Source: Saprospiraceae bacterium (lineage in GTDB: Bacteria > Bacteroidota > Bacteroidia > Chitinophagales > Saprospiraceae). Taken from it: 59,202 nucleotides of DNA. The stretch is from contig JAHDCG010000008.1 in the NCBI GenBank assembly GCA_020629965.1, forward strand, positions 1 to 59,202. The letters run 5' to 3'. Positions 27,851-36,025 of the stretch are shown piece after piece (within the stretch, counting starts at the first letter, position 1; each line of letters starts with the position of its first letter). The translations under genes were made by a program, and so were the position numbers. The notes under the pieces were generated by a model, which was not told where the DNA came from, ran no database searches, and saw only the letters and a list, made by a program, of their open reading frames with translations.

Positions 27851-30800
27851 ATGAAAAGATTAATTTTATTTACCCTCGCCGCCGCACTTTTAGCGGTAGC
27901 CGCTTTTTACGGCATCAATCACTTTGACCAAACAGACTCCTTTTCCGAAATTCATACCGAAGAAGACGGAGAAGAAGGTTCCAAAGAAGTTCGCATCCGC
28001 GAAGCTCTCGAATGGAACTTTGAAATTACCAAAGACCCCGAGTTGGGCTATCCTCCCACCGAAAGATTAAAAACGGCTATCGACCAAACGCGTCGTTTGC
28101 AACAGCAATACTACGGCAACACTGCGAGCCGCGACGGCTTGGAAGATGCCCGCTGGCAAGAGCGCGGACCGAGCAATATCGGCGGTCGTACCCGTACCAT
28201 TCTCTTCGATGCGGGCGACCCGACACGTAAAAAAATCTGGGTAGGCGGTGTGTCCGGCGGTCTGTGGTACACGGAAAATATTGACGAGAATCCCGTGCAG
28301 TGGAATAAAGTAAACGACTACCTCGACAATCTTTCCGTCGGTGCGCTCGGTCAAGACCCCAACGACCCGGATGTGATGTACATGGGTACGGGCGAGATTT
28401 ATACGGGCGATATACGCGGTTTCGGTGTTTTTAAATCGGAAGATAACGGTATTTCCTGGAACTTACTGCCGAATGCTTCCAACGCCAACTTCGGCTTCAC
28501 TCAATCTATCGTAATTCACCCCGAAACGAGCGATGTTTACGTCGGTACGGGTACGGGTGTTTGGCGCAGTCAAGACCAAGGCGATACCTGGGTGCGCGTG
28601 TGGAGCAACAGCAACGGCTCGAATATCGTGTATGATATGGAATACGAGGCGGGTAAATTTTGGATGTCGGGACGCAACCGTATGTACAGCAGCGAGACGG
28701 GCGACGCAGGCACCTGGACTACTCTCGGCGTTGGCAACGGTTTTCCGACGGGTATGTCGCGCATTGAGTTTACCATTTGCAAGCAACAGCCTAATATTAT
28801 GTATCTTGTTGGTAATCAGGGCGGAGTGGGTTCGCGCATTTACAGTTCATCGACAAGCGGCGAGAGCTGGGTGCAGCGCAGCGAAGTCGTGCCGGGTCAG
28901 GACTTTACCAACGGTCAGGTCTGGTATGATTTGGATATCGCGGTCAATCCTTTTAACTGCGGTCAAATTACCGTCGGCGGTGTACCTGAATTTCACTCGA
29001 ATAATGCCGCCTTCTCTTTTCAACTTTCCAACGGAAACTCACAAGGTACGACCAACGGTCACGTTGACCAGCACTTAATCGTCTATGACGACCAACAGGA
29101 AAACAGAATGTTTCACGGTAACGACGGCGGTATTTACTACCGTTTGCAGGGTAATGCAGGGCCGATTATCGACAAGAACAACGGCTACAACGTCACGCAA
29201 TTTTACGCTTGCGCTTTCCACCCCGAAGAATACAGCAACTACATGCTCGGCGGTACGCAGGATAATAACTCTTTGCAACTCAACTCGCCCGGTATCGGTA
29301 CGGCGCGCAACGTCAACGGCGGTGACGGTATGTTTTGCCACATCGACCAAAACGAAGGTAATATTCAAATCGTTTCTTCGCAATTCGGTAACTACGTGAT
29401 TTCACAAAACGGCGGTCAGAGTTTTGACGGCGGCGTGAGTGTCAACGGTAGTTTTGTCAACATCAGTGACTACGACGACAATGCCAACGTACTTTACGCA
29501 CAAACTTTTGACGGCGACCTTTACCGCTACCGTTTGGACGGAGACAATTCAAACCCTATCGTAAACACCGGTATCAACGGTTCGATTACCGCGATTTATA
29601 CCGACCCCAACGTTGATGACCGCGTCTATATCGGCGCGGGCGGTCGTCTGTGGCGCATCGACAATGCCAATGACGGGCAAAATCTGAATGCGGTTTCTTT
29701 AAATCAGTTTACCGGTACGGTCATCAGTGTCGATGTAGAAAACGGAAATCCCGACCACATTTTGGTGACACGCAGTAACTACGGTATCGAAAATAATATT
29801 TTTGAAAGCACCGACGGCGGCGAAACCTGGGTAGGCGTAGAAGGAACGGCAGTAGCCAATAATTTGCCCGATGTGCCGGTACGTTGGGGAGTCTTTAATC
29901 CCGCTGATGGCAACCAAGCCATGATTGCTACGGAAGTAGGCGTGTGGGCTACGGACAATCTGGACGGTGAAAATACCGTTTGGTACCCACCCGTGCCCGG
30001 TCGCGGTACGCCGCTGGTGCGCACGGATATGTTGCAGGTCAGATTTTCCGACCGTGCGGTTTTGGCGGCGACTTACGGTCGCGGTCTGTGGAGTACCGAT
30101 GTGTGGTCAGACCCGCGTGCCCGCCTGACGGTGCCGCGTGTGGCATACACTGACGGTCGCGTTTTGTTTGACGGAAATACTTCAATCAATGCGGAAGAAT
30201 TTGCTTGGAATCTCGGTGACGGTACCGACAGCGATGAGACGACTTTCTACCACGTTTATGACGAAATCGGCACTTATGACGTGTCCTTAAAAATCAACAA
30301 CAGCAACGCCGAAGATTTGAATGACTCGGGCAGCATCAAAGTATTGCCGAAGTTGTCATTGCCTTATCAAGAGTCGGAGGACAATTACGGCGGCAGTTTC
30401 GAGAGTAACAGCGAGCAATACGGCATCGACAATATCGGCGGCAACTCGACCTGGGAGCGCGGTTCTTCTCCGCATCCGTTTAAATTCGGTGCCAACACCG
30501 GCGACAATGCCTTCTCGATTGCCAAAGATACCGAGCATTACGAGGAAAACTCGGCGTCGATTTTGTACATGCCGAATTTCGATTTCAGCGACCGTACCAT
30601 TTATCAGTTAAGCTTTTTTGCGCGCTACGAATTGGCGGGCGGCAGAGACGGATTTAACATTGAATATTCGACGAATAAAGGCGAAACCTGGCGCGTACTC
30701 GGCAACGCCGGCGGCAACTGGTACAACTTCCCGAATGAAAGCAACGCTAATACGCCCTTCCCCGTCGGTACGCCTTTCTTTACGGGTGAAAGACCGAGCT

Positions 30801-31528
30801 GGACGGAGTTTAAGTATAACCTGACCGAGCAGTTCGGCGGGCAGGAAGATGTGGCTTTCCGTTTTGTTTTCCGCGCCGGTTCATCGCCGGGTAACTACGC
30901 GGGTGTAGCTATCGACGATTTTAAAATCACGAAGTTTGAGGGCGAGCCGGTCACGACGATTATCGACCAATCTTTGGAGTTTAACACCGACGTCAACCCG
31001 AACGAGTTGATTGTTAAGTGGAGTACGCGCCCGGAGTATTATGCCGATAAATTCGAGGTTTTTGTATCGAGAGACGGCAATGATTTTACCAAAGAAGAAA
31101 CCGTAGCCGCTACCGGTCGCGTGTTTGTCGGTACGAAAAATTACACCACCGTGCTCGACGGTCGCCGTGATTTATACTTCGTACAAATCCATGCCATCAG
31201 TACCAACGAAGCGGTCGGGCTGAACGATACGCTGCGTGCACCGATTATGGTTGCCAATAAAAATGAGGAGGACGGCGTTTTGATTTTGCCGAATTTCAGT
31301 TACTTCAACGGCAGCGTAGATTTGACTTTTACGGGCTACATCAACGAGCCGATTATCTTCGAGTTGTACGATATGTCAGGTCGTTTGATTAACACGGAAA
31401 CAAGAATGATCGACGGCTTTACGACGACTTACGAGTCTCCGAATTTGGCGACGGGTATCTACATTCTTGCCTACAAAATCGGTGAGCAGGATTATCAAAC
31501 TTATAAGTTTATGAAGGCGGAGAATTAA
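27851..31528 (+). CDS. Secreted BNR/sortilin-like repeat protein with PKD domain and T9SS sorting domain
   Basis: The ATG at 27851 (MKRLILFTLAAALLAVAAFYG) gives a signal sequence and 1225 aa. An upstream frame from 27764 adds 29 unlikely residues. Residues about 90-800 carry Asp-box/BNR beta-propeller repeats like those of VPS10/sortilin and glycosyl-hydrolase-like proteins (VGGVSGGLWYTEN, IFESTDGGETWVGVEG). A PKD domain follows (FAWNLGDGTDSDETTFYHVYD, about 800-860), then a jelly-roll MAM-like module (about 870-1070), a fibronectin-like region and a C-terminal T9SS sorting domain (LYDMSGRLINTE...LATGIYILAYKIGEQ). It is exported by T9SS and probably attached to the surface. Two terminators follow. 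Confidence 0.88.
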   Translation: MKRLILFTLAAALLAVAAFYGINHFDQTDSFSEIHTEEDGEEGSKEVRIREALEWNFEITKDPELGYPPTERLKTAIDQTRRLQQQYYGNTASRDGLEDARWQERGPSNIGGRTRTILFDAGDPTRKKIWVGGVSGGLWYTENIDENPVQWNKVNDYLDNLSVGALGQDPNDPDVMYMGTGEIYTGDIRGFGVFKSEDNGISWNLLPNASNANFGFTQSIVIHPETSDVYVGTGTGVWRSQDQGDTWVRVWSNSNGSNIVYDMEYEAGKFWMSGRNRMYSSETGDAGTWTTLGVGNGFPTGMSRIEFTICKQQPNIMYLVGNQGGVGSRIYSSSTSGESWVQRSEVVPGQDFTNGQVWYDLDIAVNPFNCGQITVGGVPEFHSNNAAFSFQLSNGNSQGTTNGHVDQHLIVYDDQQENRMFHGNDGGIYYRLQGNAGPIIDKNNGYNVTQFYACAFHPEEYSNYMLGGTQDNNSLQLNSPGIGTARNVNGGDGMFCHIDQNEGNIQIVSSQFGNYVISQNGGQSFDGGVSVNGSFVNISDYDDNANVLYAQTFDGDLYRYRLDGDNSNPIVNTGINGSITAIYTDPNVDDRVYIGAGGRLWRIDNANDGQNLNAVSLNQFTGTVISVDVENGNPDHILVTRSNYGIENNIFESTDGGETWVGVEGTAVANNLPDVPVRWGVFNPADGNQAMIATEVGVWATDNLDGENTVWYPPVPGRGTPLVRTDMLQVRFSDRAVLAATYGRGLWSTDVWSDPRARLTVPRVAYTDGRVLFDGNTSINAEEFAWNLGDGTDSDETTFYHVYDEIGTYDVSLKINNSNAEDLNDSGSIKVLPKLSLPYQESEDNYGGSFESNSEQYGIDNIGGNSTWERGSSPHPFKFGANTGDNAFSIAKDTEHYEENSASILYMPNFDFSDRTIYQLSFFARYELAGGRDGFNIEYSTNKGETWRVLGNAGGNWYNFPNESNANTPFPVGTPFFTGERPSWTEFKYNLTEQFGGQEDVAFRFVFRAGSSPGNYAGVAIDDFKITKFEGEPVTTIIDQSLEFNTDVNPNELIVKWSTRPEYYADKFEVFVSRDGNDFTKEETVAATGRVFVGTKNYTTVLDGRRDLYFVQIHAISTNEAVGLNDTLRAPIMVANKNEEDGVLILPNFSYFNGSVDLTFTGYINEPIIFELYDMSGRLINTETRMIDGFTTTYESPNLATGIYILAYKIGEQDYQTYKFMKAEN

Positions 31529-31552
31529 GCGAAAGCCTGTTTCTCGTCTTAC

Positions 31553-31590
31553 AAAATCGGCTGTTTCCGCGCTCGGAAGCAGCCGATTTT
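31553..31590 (+). terminator. Terminator of the T9SS BNR gene
   Basis: AAAATCGGCTG pairs with CAGCCGATTTT, with an inner TTCCG/CGGAA stem, 25 bp after the stop codon. The stem is long and G+C-rich, followed by ATTTT. Confidence 0.88.
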
Positions 31591-31613
31591 ATTTTACGGG
31601 AAGACGATAACAC

Positions 31614-31657
31614 AAAAAACGCTCGTAAGAAAATTCAATTTCTTACGAGCGTTTTTT
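31614..31657. terminator. Bidirectional terminator
   Basis: AAAAAACGCTCGTAAGAAA and its exact reverse complement flank a 6-base loop. The perfect 19-bp stem with A- and T-ends serves the plus-strand T9SS gene and the minus-strand holin-family gene. Confidence 0.92.
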
Positions 31658-31687
31658 ATTTTTATAAAAGTTGTCGATACTTCCGCA

Positions 31688-32026
31688 TTAAAAACCCGTA
31701 ACCCACAGCAGAAACCAATTTACGACGGATACGATGAGCGTCAAACCGAGAGCTGCCCAAAAATTACGGACGTGGAAACTGCCTAACAATTTACTTGCCA
31801 ACAGCACGAGCGCACCGGTCACCAAAAAATTAAACAGCCCGAGCGTCAGCCAATTTATCGGCGTACCGAGAAACTTGACGACCGCACCGATAGTACCGTT
31901 GAGCAGTGCCATAACGAGCGCTATCAATATCGCCGAGCCGAAACTCTTGATGTGTACACTGCTCATGACTTTTGCGCCGACCAAAAAGGCAACCGCACTA
32001 AAAATAATGCCGAGAATGAAATTCAT
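31688..32026 (-). CDS. Phage holin family / YvlD-like membrane protein
   Basis: A 112-aa protein made almost entirely of four transmembrane helices (about residues 3-22, 30-50, 58-80 and 88-110). The pattern MNFILGIIFSAVAFLVGAKV, followed by IALVMALLNGTIGAVVKFLG and LGLFNFLVTGALVLLAS, matches the 4-TM phage holin superfamily IV (PF04020), which includes B. subtilis YvlD. Despite the name it is usually a chromosomal housekeeping membrane protein. No phage gene is nearby. The gene downstream of its promoter is unrelated in sequence, and it is 35 bp downstream of the DUF3140 gene on the same strand. Confidence 0.85.
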   Translation of the reverse strand: MNFILGIIFSAVAFLVGAKVMSSVHIKSFGSAILIALVMALLNGTIGAVVKFLGTPINWLTLGLFNFLVTGALVLLASKLLGSFHVRNFWAALGLTLIVSVVNWFLLWVTGF

Positions 32027-32061
32027 AGTTTTTCGTTTTTGTTTTGCAGTCTAAGCAGACC

Positions 32062-32406
32062 CTAACAATCCATGTCTTTACAAGGGTCGTGACCCCAATT
32101 TTTCAGGCTGTAACGCCAATCGCTCTCCTTGATGTCGCTGTCCGGTTTTTGCGCCGAGTGACGAGCCACGTAAGAGTTGACCTTTTGCATGTGTTCGTAG
32201 TCGCTGTCGGTCAGGTCTGCTTTTTTCTTGCGTTTGATTTTGATAATTTTCTTAGCGGATTTGCGACCGATTGACTCGCCGTCGCCGCTGTCTTGCCCGA
32301 CCGATTTCGATTTATCGGTATCGAGCCAATCTTCGATTTCCGAGGGGGTCATATTGACATTGTCGTAAAAGTCATCATAGACTTCTTCTTTTTTATCGTC
32401 TTTCAT
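32062..32406 (-). CDS. DUF3140 family protein
   Basis: A 114-aa, highly charged soluble protein. The segments MTPSEIEDWLDTDKSKSVGQ, RKKKADLTDSDYEHMQKVNSYVARH and DWRYSLKNWGHDP match the DUF3140 family (PF11338), which is found across bacteria and has no assigned function; the pattern recalls small DNA- or stress-associated proteins. It ends with two Cys (DPCKDMDC). It lies 35 bp upstream of the holin-family gene, probably in one transcript. A 161-bp hairpin element starts 26 bp upstream of its ATG and would lie in or next to its leader. Confidence 0.85.
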   Translation of the reverse strand: MKDDKKEEVYDDFYDNVNMTPSEIEDWLDTDKSKSVGQDSGDGESIGRKSAKKIIKIKRKKKADLTDSDYEHMQKVNSYVARHSAQKPDSDIKESDWRYSLKNWGHDPCKDMDC

Positions 32407-32432
32407 TTTTTGAAAATTTTTGGTTAGAAAAC

Positions 32433-32593
32433 AGACCTCTTTATATGATAATTTGGCTAAAGTGAGAATTGTATTTTTTCGTTTAAGGAATTAATTTTTC
32501 TCTTGCATAGCCGTAGCTACGGAAGTTAAAAATTCGTTTCTTAAACGGAAAAAGACTTTCTCAATTTGGTTAAATTATTATGTAAAGAGGTCT
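32433..32593. repeat. 161-bp near-perfect palindromic element, copy 1
   Basis: The arms begin AGACCTCTTTATATGATAA and end with the complementary TTATGTAAAGAGGTCT, closing on a central perfect palindrome CCGTAGCTACGG at 32511-32522. Inner arms contain TTTCGTTTAAGGAA and TTCTTAAACGGAAA. The core of about 80 bp recurs in the element at 45429-45590. It ends 26 bp upstream of the DUF3140 start. No open frame is inside, so it resembles a MITE or a structured leader. Confidence 0.8.
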
Positions 32594-32640
32594 AAAGATA
32601 AAACGAGAAGGTTAACAGCTTGTTCACGAGACCAAACGCA

Positions 32641-32680
32641 ACAAAGCCGAACGAAGTTTTTAACTTTCATTCGGCTTTGT
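32641..32680. terminator. Hairpin terminator after the dockerin/T9SS gene
   Basis: ACAAAGCCGAA pairs with TTCGGCTTTGT, with an inner GAAGT/ACTTTC pairing. It lies 66 bp downstream of the minus-strand stop at 32746. Confidence 0.75.
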
Positions 32681-32707
32681 ATTTAGTACGAAACAGAGAC
32701 GCACAGA

Positions 32708-32742
32708 GTCTAACGTCTAAAATCTAAAGTCTAATATCTTTC
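32708..32742. repeat. Heptad repeat, type GTCTAAN
   Basis: Five 7-base units: GTCTAAC, GTCTAAA, ATCTAAA, GTCTAAT, ATCTTTC. The same unit type recurs at 57496-57530. It ends 3 bp from the stop codon of the 449-aa gene. Confidence 0.8.
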
Positions 32743-32745
32743 TCC

Positions 32746-34095
32746 CTACTCCACCAACAACTTCTTAACCGCCGTTCCCTCTTCTGTCTGCACCTCGACC
32801 ATATACAGTCCTTTTTGCAGGGTTGAAATATCGAGCGTCGTCTGCTGCGGGTTGGCGACGCGGTTCAATACCGTCTGCCCGAAAGTATTGAAAATGCGAA
32901 TATTTTCGGCCTGTAAGTCTGCGGTGGCTATACTGACCGTACTTTGCGCCGGGTTGGGCGAAAGGGTAGTTTTTTGCGTAACGAGGTCATTATTGCTTGA
33001 CAAAACGGTATGATCGACAATGATAAAAGTCGCATCTGCGCCGGCATTGATGTCGATGGGATTGCCGTTGCTGTCGATAGCGTAGAGGTTGCTGAGCTGT
33101 ATGGTAAAGGGGGTTTCGGCTACGGCGCGACCGATAATTAAATCTACAATAATCACGTAGGTTGTTTTGAAAATAACACCGCTGCCGCCGTTCGGTGTTC
33201 CCGCTTTGCGTGTGGCAGCCATATCTACTCTGCCGAATGCATGTAAATCTTTTTCTTCCCACAGCACGTCCGCACTTTCACCAAAAAAAGACTCCGTTTG
33301 GTATTCCGTATCCGTCGAGTGCGGGGGAATAAGGTCTTGCGGATAGTTCAACATATAAGACAAACCGTGAATATCATCGACGTTACTGAGTTCCATGGTT
33401 GCGGTGACTTCAATAAATTCCGGAGAATCAACGTCGAAATGAATGGTGTCGATATCAAAACTGACGCTTAATTCGGGTGCTCCTTCCGTATAGCTTTCGG
33501 GAAGTTCTTGAGTTTCCGGTGTATAATTGCTCATGACTGCGTCGATATCGCTTTCGTTGATAACTCCGTCGCCGTTCGAGTCAAAGTGTTTGTAGTTGAT
33601 ACCGGTTACCGTAGTCTCTGCCCAATCGGGACCGATTTGTGCTTCCCAATTTTCGTGCGCAAAAGGACGCGCCGGACCGGTAGTTCCGTAGCCCAACCCG
33701 ATGTTTAACAAATCCGATACGTTTGCTTTTAAATCCGCATCTGCATCGCCCGGGTAAATACACTCACCGTAATTGCACATGATACCCAAAGTCAGTTCGT
33801 CTTCTACCTCTGAAATACAGGACAGGCTGACCGGATTGATACTCCAGGCACCGCAGCTGTATGCGTTGCCCGCCTCCGCGTAAGAATAAGCCAAAACCGC
33901 CCCTTCTTCTAAGTCGAGTTCGGCAAAAGTTATCTCCAAAAGATGACCCGTCGCAAAATCCAATAAATACATACCGCATTCTTCGGGTCCGGATTGTACG
34001 ATACCGTAACTGTCACACTGCGCCTTGCTGCCGACGGAAAACAAACATAAAGCAAGCACAAGCGGAAATATTTTAAAATCAGGATATAAGGACAT
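32746..34095 (-). CDS. Secreted dockerin-like protein with T9SS type A sorting domain
   Basis: The ATG at 34095 (MSLYPDFKIFPLVLALCLFSVGSKAQ) gives a signal peptide and 449 aa. A longer frame to 34233 is not credible. After a Cys-rich N-terminal part there is an EF-hand/dockerin-like pair (GDADADLKANVSDLLNIGLG and FDSNGDGVINESDIDAVMSN, about residues 110-190). A beta-sandwich like cohesin follows (about 210-360), then the sorting domain (LSPNPAQSTVSIATADLQ...LQKGLYMVEVQTEEGTAVKKLLVE). T9SS would export it and cleave the C-terminal signal. The dockerin-like and cohesin-like modules in one protein suggest calcium-dependent self- or partner binding, which is an inference. Confidence 0.88.
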   Translation of the reverse strand: MSLYPDFKIFPLVLALCLFSVGSKAQCDSYGIVQSGPEECGMYLLDFATGHLLEITFAELDLEEGAVLAYSYAEAGNAYSCGAWSINPVSLSCISEVEDELTLGIMCNYGECIYPGDADADLKANVSDLLNIGLGYGTTGPARPFAHENWEAQIGPDWAETTVTGINYKHFDSNGDGVINESDIDAVMSNYTPETQELPESYTEGAPELSVSFDIDTIHFDVDSPEFIEVTATMELSNVDDIHGLSYMLNYPQDLIPPHSTDTEYQTESFFGESADVLWEEKDLHAFGRVDMAATRKAGTPNGGSGVIFKTTYVIIVDLIIGRAVAETPFTIQLSNLYAIDSNGNPIDINAGADATFIIVDHTVLSSNNDLVTQKTTLSPNPAQSTVSIATADLQAENIRIFNTFGQTVLNRVANPQQTTLDISTLQKGLYMVEVQTEEGTAVKKLLVE

Positions 34096-34264
34096 AACGG
34101 TAATTTTTTTGAAACGGAGTATTGAACGGAAAACGGGAAAAACGAAAGGCAGGTTCAGCCTGTATTTCCTTGTAATGACAGATTTAAAGACCGTTTCGCT
34201 GCACTGAATGCTAAATTTATGACAAAAATACACAAACTATTTTAAGGAAACCGGAACAAAAGAT

Positions 34265-34272
34265 TACATTTG
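34265..34272 (+). promoter_or_regulatory. -7 box (TACATTTG) for the 472-aa gene
   Basis: TACATTTG matches TAnnTTTG exactly, 75 bp upstream of the ATG at 34347. A minus-strand TATTTTTG at 34230-34223 could drive the divergent dockerin/T9SS gene. Confidence 0.55.
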
Positions 34273-34346
34273 TCGGAATTATAAAGAGTCAATTTTTCTG
34301 TAAATTATTGATTATCAATTTTTTAAAACATCTTCATTTTTCAAAA

Positions 34347-35765
34347 ATGTTAAGCAAAAAACTCACTACTTTACTCGATAAATTTAATAAACGGGAATTT
34401 TTACGTTTCGGAAAATTTATTCGTTCGCCGTATCACAACGAAAACGAGCGGATAATTTTATTGTATGAAATATTGCTTGAGTTTAAAAAAGCCGATTTTG
34501 AGGCAAAAATTGTGATAGAAAAGAAAACAGCTTGGCAGGAAATTTTTGGGAAAGAGAAGTATGAAGATGTCAAAATGCGGCGGTTGACTTCGGAAATGAC
34601 AACACTGGCAGAAAATTTTCTTGTTTTGGAAGAAACTGAATTACAGCCCGGAGTTAAGAAGTATCTATTACTCTCCGGTTTAAAAAATAAAGACGCGGAA
34701 AAACAGTTTTTTGAGAAAGCGAAAAAAATGAAGACGGCTGCCGTAGGTAAATCTACAGACTATCATTTTGAATGCCTACAAACAGAGATTATACAGCACG
34801 AATTTATAGACAGTCACGTTCCGCAGACAAACACTCTTAAAAGTCTAAGTGCAGCAGACTATCATTTGGATAGTTATTACACAATTAAAAAACTGAAATT
34901 TTATTGTTCTCTTTTAAGTTATCAAAGCGTTCACGCTACCGAAGTATCATTTTCCGAAGTAGAAAAGATATTAGAAAATACGAAAAATTCAGTTGCTTTT
35001 ACAGAACCTGCCGTAAAGGTCTATTACCAAACGGCTTTGTTACTGCAAAAAAACAATTCTGACGATATTTATAATAAACTGCGAGAGTCTGTAATCCAAT
35101 ATGAAAATTGCTTTCCCTTACCTGAATTACAACAAATCTATTTTCACTTGCAAAATTACTGCGCGGTAAAAATAAATGATGGTAAAACGGAATACTACAA
35201 ATGGCTCTTTGACATTTATAAAACAATGATAAAGCGTAATATTTTGTTGGGTAAGGAAGATTTGAAACCGGGATTATACAAAAACATTATCACTCTCGGA
35301 GTCATAATGAAAGACTTTTCTTGGTCTGAAAACTTTATTCAAGCATATACAGACAGACTACCAAAGGAACACCGAGAAAATGCACAAAACTACAATCTTG
35401 CCAAGGTCTATTACCATAAGAAGGAGTATCAAAAAGTAATTGAACAACTACAAGAAGTGGAATACAAAAATATTATTTATGCTCTCGGAGGAAAAATGAT
35501 GTTGGTAATGACCTACTTTGAAATACAGGAAGTTCGTTCGCTTGATTCGCTGATTGATAGTTTTCGTATATATTTACGCAGAAATAAGTTGATTTCCAAA
35601 AACGTAAGACAGCAGTATATGAATTCTCTGCGATTTACAAAGAAATTATTAAATGTAGCACCTTATGATACGAAAGGTTTGCTGAAAGTCAAGGAACAAG
35701 TTATAAAATGCAAGTCTCTTGCCGCCAAACAATGGCTCTTAGAAAAAATAAAAGAATTAGAGTAG
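34347..35765 (+). CDS. AT-rich helical protein of a Saprospirales-type family, function unknown
   Basis: The ATG at 34347 gives 472 aa beginning MLSKKLTTLLDKFNKREFLRFGKFIRSPYHNENERIILL. The N-terminal wording (L..L...EF.RF.KFI.SPY.NE) belongs to a large paralogous family I associate with Saprospiraceae/Lewinella genomes. I recall no assigned function. The rest is a string of helices with TPR-like spacing (for example YYHKKEYQKVIEQLQEVEYK). There is no signal peptide or membrane segment. Codon use is clearly AT-richer than in flanking genes. A neat hairpin overlaps the stop codon. Confidence 0.75.
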   Translation: MLSKKLTTLLDKFNKREFLRFGKFIRSPYHNENERIILLYEILLEFKKADFEAKIVIEKKTAWQEIFGKEKYEDVKMRRLTSEMTTLAENFLVLEETELQPGVKKYLLLSGLKNKDAEKQFFEKAKKMKTAAVGKSTDYHFECLQTEIIQHEFIDSHVPQTNTLKSLSAADYHLDSYYTIKKLKFYCSLLSYQSVHATEVSFSEVEKILENTKNSVAFTEPAVKVYYQTALLLQKNNSDDIYNKLRESVIQYENCFPLPELQQIYFHLQNYCAVKINDGKTEYYKWLFDIYKTMIKRNILLGKEDLKPGLYKNIITLGVIMKDFSWSENFIQAYTDRLPKEHRENAQNYNLAKVYYHKKEYQKVIEQLQEVEYKNIIYALGGKMMLVMTYFEIQEVRSLDSLIDSFRIYLRRNKLISKNVRQQYMNSLRFTKKLLNVAPYDTKGLLKVKEQVIKCKSLAAKQWLLEKIKELE

Positions 35766-35789
35766 TCGGTTTTGAAAACAAAACCGACT
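35764..35789. terminator. Terminator overlapping the stop of the 472-aa gene
   Basis: AGTCGGTTTTG and CAAAACCGACT form a perfect 11-bp stem with a 4-base loop, starting at the last bases of the stop codon. Confidence 0.75.
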
Positions 35790-35807
35790 GCTCGTTAGGG
35801 AAGTTTT

Positions 35808-35930
35808 CTATCCGCCGATGATGTCTAGAATGACAATGTACCCTCCCTTAATCGTCTTTTGCTTCTTCCCCTGCAAAACTTCGACTTTGTTATTGTTTTG
35901 CAGTTGCGTGATTGACTTTTTGTTTTTCAT
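35808..35930 (-). CDS. 40-aa double-glycine-leader peptide (putative RiPP/bacteriocin-like precursor)
   Basis: An ATG at 35930 opens a 40-codon frame ending TAG at 35810-35808. The product has a basic start (MKNKKSITQLQ), a leader ending LQGKKQKTIKGG and a short hydrophobic segment YIVILDIIGG. A leader closing on a Gly-Gly after a Leu/Ile pattern resembles Bacteroidota GG-leader natural-product precursors (the TIGR04149-type class), where a C39 peptidase-containing exporter cuts after GG. No maturation enzyme or exporter is in the window. A TACATTTG promoter box lies 37 bp upstream. It is too short for routine gene calling. Confidence 0.6.
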   Translation of the reverse strand: MKNKKSITQLQNNNKVEVLQGKKQKTIKGGYIVILDIIGG

Positions 35931-35966
35931 TATTTAAAAATTTTATGATGAAAGTTAAGTAAAATA

Positions 35967-35974
35967 CAAATGTA
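35967..35974 (-). promoter_or_regulatory. -7 box (TACATTTG) for the 40-aa peptide gene
   Basis: On the minus strand TACATTTG matches TAnnTTTG exactly and ends 37 bp before the peptide ATG at 35930. It is identical to the box before the neighbouring 472-aa gene. The surrounding 95 bp are AT-rich. Confidence 0.6.
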
Positions 35975-36025
35975 AAAAAAAACACAAGTGATTAAAATTT
36001 AATTTTAATATTTAACTTTTCCCAC

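Noticed and set aside
31688-32026. Prophage remnant suggested by the phage holin family match
   Set aside because: The family is mostly chromosomal YvlD-like membrane proteins, and no other phage gene is nearby.
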